From the NCBI RefSeq assembly GCF_001905665.1, contig NZ_LIVX01000012.1, positions 124,001 through 188,000 of the forward strand: 64,000 nucleotides of DNA, given 5' to 3'. The notes beneath the pieces are model-generated. The model was not told the origin of the DNA. It saw only the letters and a program-made list of their open reading frames with translations, and did no database searches. The translations under genes were made by a program, and so were the position numbers. This document shows positions 58,931-64,000 of the stretch, one piece after another (position 1 is the stretch's first letter; each line of letters begins with the position of its first letter). This stretch comes from Streptomyces sp. CB02261 (lineage in GTDB: Bacteria; Actinomycetota; Actinomycetes; Streptomycetales; Streptomycetaceae).

Positions 58931-59595
58931 ACGGCGTTCACCAGCTCGTTCAGTGGCAGACCGATCCGCTCGTTGCGGTCGCCGCCGGCCAGCGCGTCAC
59001 GGCCGGTCAGCTCGCGGTGCTCGCGCAGCAGCCTGATCATGTCGGACATGCGGTCGACCAGGCGCTCGACGTTGCGCAGCCCCTCCTCGTCCTTGGCGGC
59101 GTCGCCGCGGTGCAGCGCGTGCACGGTCGCCGGGAAGCCGCTGCCTACCAGGATCATGCGGTTGAGCAGGGCGTTGACGGTCAGCTGGGCCCACACCTCG
59201 CCCGCGCTGTAGCGGCGGGCGACGGAGATGACGCCCGCGACCTTGTTGCTCAGCGGACGGTCGAAGCGCAGATAGCCGACCCCGGCCCGCTCGATGAAGG
59301 TCTGCATGAGGCTCGCCGTACCGAAGCCGTGCACCGGGGCGGCGAAGACGATGCCGTCGGCCTCGATCATCCTGCGCACCACGGAGGGGATGTCGTCGCC
59401 CACGGCGCAGACGACCGTGCGGTCGTTGCAGTCGCCGCACGGACCGCACCGTTCCATCCGGATGCTCCGCAGGTCGACGACCTCGAAGTCGACGCCGAGG
59501 GTACGGGCGTGCGCCGCCGCGTGTCGGAGCACGTCCGCGGTGTTGCCGTCCCGCTCGGAGCCGTTGATGGCGAGGATCTTCGGTGCTGCGGTCAT
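58927..59595 (-). CDS. Iron-sulfur flavoprotein of the SgcG type
   Basis: This 222-residue NADPH-dependent-FMN-reductase-fold protein has NGSERDGNTADVL for FMN phosphate binding (about 11-23) and a compact cysteine motif C50-x2-C53-x2-C56-x6-C63 that should hold a [4Fe-4S] cluster. This is the make-up of SgcG, an Fe-S flavoprotein that oxidises ADIC to 3-O-enolpyruvoyl-anthranilate for the benzoxazolinate of C-1027. Start ATG 59595 has AGGAGG upstream. It leads the operon with ligase 2, the synthase subunits and the dehydrogenase. Confidence 0.88.
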   Translation of the reverse strand: MTAAPKILAINGSERDGNTADVLRHAAAHARTLGVDFEVVDLRSIRMERCGPCGDCNDRTVVCAVGDDIPSVVRRMIEADGIVFAAPVHGFGTASLMQTFIERAGVGYLRFDRPLSNKVAGVISVARRYSAGEVWAQLTVNALLNRMILVGSGFPATVHALHRGDAAKDEEGLRNVERLVDRMSDMIRLLREHRELTGRDALAGGDRNERIGLPLNELVNAV

Positions 59596-59852
59596 GGTGA
59601 TGCCTCCTAGGAATCGGGCGGCGGTGACGGGGTGGGCAGCGCCGAGCGCTGCCGGGCATCGCGGGGGTACGCGCGCACCGGACGTGACGGGCGCACCGGA
59701 CCGGTCGTCGGAATCGTCGCGGCTGGGGACAGACCGCGCATCTCCTTGCGTGCTTGTTTGCAACCGCGTGCGACAAGGGAGTTGGCACCCGGCCGGCGGG
59801 CATACCGAAGGGGCGCGGCGCGCTCGGCACCGCGCCCCCTCAGGCGTCGTTC

Positions 59853-61469
59853 TCAGACCCCGCTGCGCTCCGCGACGGGTGCTCCGGTCGTTGCCGCCGC
59901 CCCCGCCGGCTCCGTCGCGCCGGGCTGCTCCGCCGGGTTCTTCTCCCTCAGCTTGAAGGCGATGGCGACCGCCACGGCGGCCACCGCGGCGGACGCGACC
60001 CAGCTGACCGTGTGCAGCGAGCTGGTGAAGGCGTCGTGGGACGCCGTCACCAGGTCCTGGGCGGTGCCGCCGGTCAGCTCGCGGGCGGCGGCGGTACCAC
60101 CGGCCACGGTCTCCTGGGCGGCCTCGGCCAGCGGGGCGGGCAGCGAGGCCGGGATCTGCCCGGCCATCTCGTCCCGGTAGAACGCGGCGCCCAGGGTGCC
60201 GAGGAAGGCGAGACCGAGCGTCGAGCCCAGCACGTTGCTGCTCTCGGACAGCGAGGCCGCGGCGCCCGCCTTCTCCACCGGCACGGCGCCCACCACGAGC
60301 CCGGTACCGAGAGCGAACAGTGGACCGACGCCGAAGGCGACGAGCGCGATGCAGACGACGATCCCGACGACCGAGCCGTCGTCACCGACCTGGGTGAGGG
60401 CGAGTAGCGCGAGGAAGGAGACGCACAGCCCGCCCACCATCGCGGTCAACGGCTTCATCCAGCGCAGGAACAGCGGGGCGAGCAGCACGCCCGCAGCGAT
60501 GCCACCGCCCGTCGGGGCCTGCCAGAGCCCCGCCGCGGTGGGGCTCAGCTCCGCCACGGTCACGATGTACTGGCTGGTGAGGAACGAGGTGCCGGCGAAG
60601 GCGCCGGAGGCCACGGCCATGCCTGCGAGCGCGAAGGAGAAGGCCGGCCTGCCGAACAGCCTCAGGTCCACGAGTGGGTTGGTGAGGGTGCGCTGGCGGC
60701 GCAGGAACACCGCGCCCGCGCCGAGCCCGACGGCCAGCGACAGCAGTGCCAGGGGGGTCGAGCTGTGGGCACCGCCCGCGGCGAGCTCCTTGACGCCGTA
60801 GATCACCGGGAGGATCGCGAGCAGCGACAGCGCCACGCTGATCAGGTCGAGCGGGCCGCTCGCCTTGCCCGTGCGGTACTCGGGGAGCAGCAGCGGTCCG
60901 GCCACCAGCAGCACCACCATCACGGGGACGCCGAGGAGGAAGACCGAGCCCCACCAGAAGTGGTCCAGCATCAGCCCGCCGACCAGCGGACCGACGGCCG
61001 AGCCGCCGAACTGGCAGGTCGCCCAGAGCGAGATCGCGATGCCGCGCTCCCGGTCGTTCCGGAACATGTTGCTGATCAGCGCGAGGGTGGAGGGGTTGAG
61101 CGTGGCACCGGCGATGCCCAGCAGGGCGCGGGCCACGATCAGCATGCCGGGGCTGCTCGCGTAGGCGGCGAGCAGGGACGCCGCGCCGAACGCGGCGGCA
61201 CCGATCAGCAGCAGCTTGCGCCGCCCGATCCGGTCACCCAGGTTTCCCATGGTGATCAGGAACCCGGCGAGCATGAACCCGTAGATGTCGGTGATCCACA
61301 GCTGCTCGGTGCCGCTGGTGCCCAGGTCATCGCTGAGCTGGGGCAGCGCGAGGAACAGGACGCCGATGTCGAGTGCGATCAGCAGGGTCGGCAGGGCCAG
61401 GACGCCGAGACCGATCCACTCGCGTCGTCCCGCCTTCGCCCCGGCGACGGCCTGGGCTGCGTTCGTCAT
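59853..61469 (-). CDS. MFS drug exporter, DHA2 family (14 helices)
   Basis: This 538-residue transporter has 14 predicted helices. Motif A appears as GNLGDRIGRRKLLL after helix 2, and motif C is of the antiporter type. It belongs to the EmrB/QacA group that exports drugs by proton antiport. Exporters of this kind occur in enediyne clusters and should contribute to self-protection. The gap of about 250 bases before 59595 should hold its terminator and the promoter of the next operon. Confidence 0.92.
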   Translation of the reverse strand: MTNAAQAVAGAKAGRREWIGLGVLALPTLLIALDIGVLFLALPQLSDDLGTSGTEQLWITDIYGFMLAGFLITMGNLGDRIGRRKLLLIGAAAFGAASLLAAYASSPGMLIVARALLGIAGATLNPSTLALISNMFRNDRERGIAISLWATCQFGGSAVGPLVGGLMLDHFWWGSVFLLGVPVMVVLLVAGPLLLPEYRTGKASGPLDLISVALSLLAILPVIYGVKELAAGGAHSSTPLALLSLAVGLGAGAVFLRRQRTLTNPLVDLRLFGRPAFSFALAGMAVASGAFAGTSFLTSQYIVTVAELSPTAAGLWQAPTGGGIAAGVLLAPLFLRWMKPLTAMVGGLCVSFLALLALTQVGDDGSVVGIVVCIALVAFGVGPLFALGTGLVVGAVPVEKAGAAASLSESSNVLGSTLGLAFLGTLGAAFYRDEMAGQIPASLPAPLAEAAQETVAGGTAAARELTGGTAQDLVTASHDAFTSSLHTVSWVASAAVAAVAVAIAFKLREKNPAEQPGATEPAGAAATTGAPVAERSGV

Positions 61470-61497
61470 GACGGATACCTCTCTGCTACCGGTCCGT

Positions 61498-62613
61498 TCA
61501 GGCTCCGGCGACGGCCTGGGTGACGATCTCGCTGACGCGCTCGAAGGCGCTTGCCTCGGTCGGGTTGAAGCGGTTCTTGGTGAGGGCGAAGGCGACCTTG
61601 GTACGGGTGTCGGCGTAGGCGCCGCTGCCGCCCATGCCCTGGGCGCCGAAGACGTTCAGGGACTGCTGCGGGTCGCCGCCCGGGCGGCCGAGGAAGTAGC
61701 CGAGGCCCTTCGGGGACGGCGCGAACACGACCTGGTCGAGGTCGTCGACGGCCACCGCGCTGATCTGCTCCAGACGCTTCTGCGAGACGAGGCGGACCCC
61801 GTCCACCTCGCCCAGCAGAGCCGCGTACATCTTGGCGACACCGCGTGCCGTCATCGTGCCGCCGGCCGGGATGTCGGAGGCGAGGATGTCGGAGCGGTTG
61901 CCGTAGGAGGCGCTGGGCATGATGGCCGGCGGCGCCGCCTTGAGCAGCGGGAAGTCCTCAGGCATGTCACCGAACGCGGCGGGGTCGATCGGCGCGTCCT
62001 CCAGGCGGGCCAGCAGGCCTTGCTCGGCCTGCGGGACGCCGAGGTAGAGCTCCTTGGAGATGCCGAGCGGGGTCGAGACCTCTTCGAGCAGTACCTGCGA
62101 GATCGGCTTGCCGGTCGCCCGGTGGACGATCTCGCCGAGGAGGTAGCCGAAGGTGACCGCGTGGTAGCCGGTCTGGGTGCCGGGCTCCCACCAGGGCTCG
62201 GCGGACGCGACGATGGACGTCATCTTGTCCCAGTCGGTCAGGTCGTCCGGGGTGATGTCGCCCGGCAGACCGGGGACGCCCGCGGAGTGGGTCAGGGCGT
62301 GCCCGACCGTCGCGTTCTCCTTGCCGTGTACGCCGAACTCGGGCCAAATCTCGGCGATGCGGGTGTCGTAGTCGAAGAGGCCCTTCTCGACCAGGGTGTG
62401 CACGACGGTGGCCGTGACGCCCTTGCCAGTGGAGGCGCTCCAGAACGGGGTGTCGGAGGTGACCGGGCGGCCGGTCTCCGAGTCGGCGACACCGGAGACG
62501 GCGTCGACGACGAGCTCGCCGTCCACGTAGACGGCCGCCTGCAGGCCGGTCTCGGCACCCGACTCGGTCAGCTCGTCCAGCACGGTCTGAACGTGCTTCT
62601 GAAGGTCGCTCAT
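61498..62613 (-). CDS. Serine hydrolase, beta-lactamase class C/esterase family
   Basis: This 371-residue protein has the catalytic SxxK as S61-T-G-K64 in WSASTGKG, the second motif as GYHAVTFGYLLGE (Tyr at about 150) and GMGGSGAYAD as the third. There is no signal peptide, so it is cytoplasmic, like esterases and amidases of this family used in natural-product pathways. It may hydrolyse or transfer an acyl group in the pathway, or act in protection. It is 28 bases upstream of the exporter gene. Confidence 0.85.
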   Translation of the reverse strand: MSDLQKHVQTVLDELTESGAETGLQAAVYVDGELVVDAVSGVADSETGRPVTSDTPFWSASTGKGVTATVVHTLVEKGLFDYDTRIAEIWPEFGVHGKENATVGHALTHSAGVPGLPGDITPDDLTDWDKMTSIVASAEPWWEPGTQTGYHAVTFGYLLGEIVHRATGKPISQVLLEEVSTPLGISKELYLGVPQAEQGLLARLEDAPIDPAAFGDMPEDFPLLKAAPPAIMPSASYGNRSDILASDIPAGGTMTARGVAKMYAALLGEVDGVRLVSQKRLEQISAVAVDDLDQVVFAPSPKGLGYFLGRPGGDPQQSLNVFGAQGMGGSGAYADTRTKVAFALTKNRFNPTEASAFERVSEIVTQAVAGA

Positions 62614-62658
62614 GTCTCTCTTTCCTCGTGTGCGTGGTGCGGGGTGGGGGAAGGCCCG

Positions 62659-63999
62659 TCAGAGGAGGTCTGACGTGCCGGTCATGGCATCGGGCCGGAA
62701 CAGCCCGTCCGGGTCGTACGTCAGACGGACGCGGTCCACGGCAGCGATGTCCGCCTCGTCCAGATGGCCCTGCGGTTGGTCGGGACTCTCCACGAACCCC
62801 GGCGCGGTGCGACCGGTGTCCCAGGGGGCGAGCGCCGCGCGCAGGCGCGCGCAACGCTCCCGGATCGCGGGCGCCGGATGCAGGCCGGGGAGTCCCGCGG
62901 CCATCACCGCGTAGACGGCCGACAGATGGTCGAGGACACCGCCGCGCGGGTCCGGCTCCGCCAGCGCGCCGCCGAGCTGCCGCAGTTCGGCGGCGACCAG
63001 GGGGGACGCTGAGTCCGGTCCGACCGCGCGGAGCAGGGCCTCGGCCCCTTCCCCGCGCAGGTCGCCGACGAGCAGATGATCACCGAGCACCTCCACCGGA
63101 CCCGGCGGGTCCTGGTGGGCCTGCGCCACCGCCGGGGTGGCGCCCGGCGCCCAGCTGTCCTCCAGCGGGGCGGCGACGGCGCGCAGCGGCCCCAGCAGGT
63201 CGTCGGCCTGACGTCCGGCGGTCTCCAGATCACCCTCGGCCGGGGCGAGCACCGCACCGGCCACGCACACCACGGGCCCCGAGCGCAGCTCGACTGGGAT
63301 CTCTGGCACCGGCGGCAGGTTCATGATCCGCAGCGAGGTGGACACCTCGCGCGGCGCGTCGGCGGCCCAGTCGAGCCACCGTTCGAGCAGCCGCTCGGCG
63401 TGCCGGCCGGCCCAGAAGGCCGCTCCGGTGACCACCCCGGCGGCCGGGAACAGTTCCAGCTCCACACCGGTGACCACACCGAGTCCGCCGCCGCCGCCGC
63501 GCAGCGCCCACAGCAGCTCCGGCTCGTGGTCGGCGTCGACCCGGCGCACCTCGCCGTCGGCGGTCACGACCTCGACGGCCGTCACCCCGTTGGCCGCGAT
63601 GCCGGTCCTGCGGCCGTACAGACTCACCCCGCCGCGCAGCAGATAGCCCACGGCGCCGACGGTCGGCGACGTGCCGTGAGCGGCGGCCAGGCCGTGCCTG
63701 GCCGCCGCAGCCACCACCTCGGCCCAGCGGGTGCCGGCCGGGATCCAGGCGGTGCGGCGCGCGGTATCGACCCGGACCCCGCCGCCGAGCTCCGTACGGA
63801 TCAGCAGCTGGCCGTCCATCGGCCGGGCCGCTCCGGCGGAGTGGCCGGTGGTGTGCACCCGGACCGGCAGGCCGGCGGTGCGCCCGTACCGTACGGCCGC
63901 GCGTACCTCGGCGACCGTACGGGCGGTCAGCGCCGCCGCCGGGCGGGCCGGCGCGGCCTCGTTGAAGACGGCCGCGGCACGCGCGTACTCCGGCTCGCC
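62659..63999 (-). CDS. FAD-linked oxidase, N-terminus cut by the window edge
   Basis: At least 447 residues belong to the PCMH-type FAD oxidases: the VHTTGHSAGAA segment with a possible flavin-linked His, GTSPTVGAVGYLLRGGVSLYGR in the FAD domain and a short YDPDGLFR C-terminal motif. The frame remains open to the right edge, so the true start lies beyond 64 kb. No cysteine is at the place of the 6-S-cysteinyl link, so the flavin should be mono-covalent at most. It pairs with the bicovalent oxidase at 46453 as one of two such enzymes in the cluster. Confidence 0.85.
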   Translation of the reverse strand, partial: GEPEYARAAAVFNEAAPARPAAALTARTVAEVRAAVRYGRTAGLPVRVHTTGHSAGAARPMDGQLLIRTELGGGVRVDTARRTAWIPAGTRWAEVVAAAARHGLAAAHGTSPTVGAVGYLLRGGVSLYGRRTGIAANGVTAVEVVTADGEVRRVDADHEPELLWALRGGGGGLGVVTGVELELFPAAGVVTGAAFWAGRHAERLLERWLDWAADAPREVSTSLRIMNLPPVPEIPVELRSGPVVCVAGAVLAPAEGDLETAGRQADDLLGPLRAVAAPLEDSWAPGATPAVAQAHQDPPGPVEVLGDHLLVGDLRGEGAEALLRAVGPDSASPLVAAELRQLGGALAEPDPRGGVLDHLSAVYAVMAAGLPGLHPAPAIRERCARLRAALAPWDTGRTAPGFVESPDQPQGHLDEADIAAVDRVRLTYDPDGLFRPDAMTGTSDLL

Positions 64000-64000
64000 G

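Noticed and set aside
59752..59768. TTGTTTGCAACC motif upstream of the SgcG-like operon
   Set aside because: Only seven bases are shared with the direct repeats at 40694; too weak to call the same operator.
1..64000. CRISPR arrays, tRNA or rRNA genes, enediyne apoprotein
   Set aside because: I looked for regular spaced repeats, cloverleaf-like runs and a small secreted CagA/NcsA-like protein; none was seen.

Overview
This is high-GC actinobacterial DNA, almost certainly Streptomyces. The evidence is a WhiB-family protein, an AfsA/ScbR-type gamma-butyrolactone system, many translationally coupled start/stop overlaps, rare TTA codons limited to a few genes, and several small protein families typical of Streptomyces. 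The right two thirds (about 19.7-64 kb) is an enediyne biosynthetic gene cluster. The left third is an insertion-sequence-rich accessory region.

Layout. 0-14 kb is a patchwork of IS110, IS5 and IS701 remnants, broken genes and small regulators. Inside it are a cold-shock gene and a compact operon of a PLP-dependent decarboxylase, a nucleotidyltransferase and an aminoglycoside-phosphotransferase-like protein. 14-19.5 kb holds an HxlR regulator divergent from a DUF998 membrane protein, a DUF4287 protein, a His-rich membrane protein, and a MerR regulator coupled to a helix-turn-helix protein. 19.7-23.1 kb is the signalling block: an AfsA-type synthase divergent from an ScbR-type receptor, an NAD-dependent epimerase/reductase, and a second TetR receptor-like protein. 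At 23.4 kb a transposase-like protein lacks the first catalytic aspartate, followed by an HxlR regulator.

25.2-38.5 kb is the enediyne warhead operon: two tandem DUF1702 proteins (E3/UnbL type), UnbV, UnbU, the iterative PKS PksE (KS-AT-ACP-KR-DH-PPTase), the TebC thioesterase, a flavin reductase (E6 type) and a P450 (E7 type). 38.6-40.5 kb carries the cluster regulators, StrR-like and AraC-like, on the minus strand. 40.8-51.1 kb (plus strand) has a small E8-like protein, a GMC oxidoreductase (E9 type) with a one-base frameshift, an AhpD-like protein, a DinB/TIGR03084-like protein, prephenate dehydrogenase, a bicovalent flavin oxidase, SgcJ-like and FAD monooxygenase proteins and an SgcF-type epoxide hydrolase. 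51.2-64 kb (minus strand) has an integral-membrane acyltransferase, two PaaK-type acid-activating enzymes, a medium-chain dehydrogenase, anthranilate/ADIC synthase subunits, an iron-sulfur flavoprotein like SgcG, an MFS exporter, a serine hydrolase and a second flavin oxidase cut by the window edge.

How it fits together. PksE with UnbL/V/U and TebC builds and releases the polyene; E6/E7/E9-type oxidoreductases and the epoxide hydrolase fit a 9-membered enediyne core. The chorismate-using set (two synthase subunits, SgcG-like flavoprotein, two ligases, acyltransferase) fits a benzoxazolinate- or anthranilate-type side group. Three near-identical ARE-like sites, upstream of the receptor, the transposase-like gene and the StrR-like activator, suggest the butyrolactone signal controls the cluster. 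No apoprotein, deoxysugar or aminomutase gene is visible, so the cluster may continue past 64 kb.
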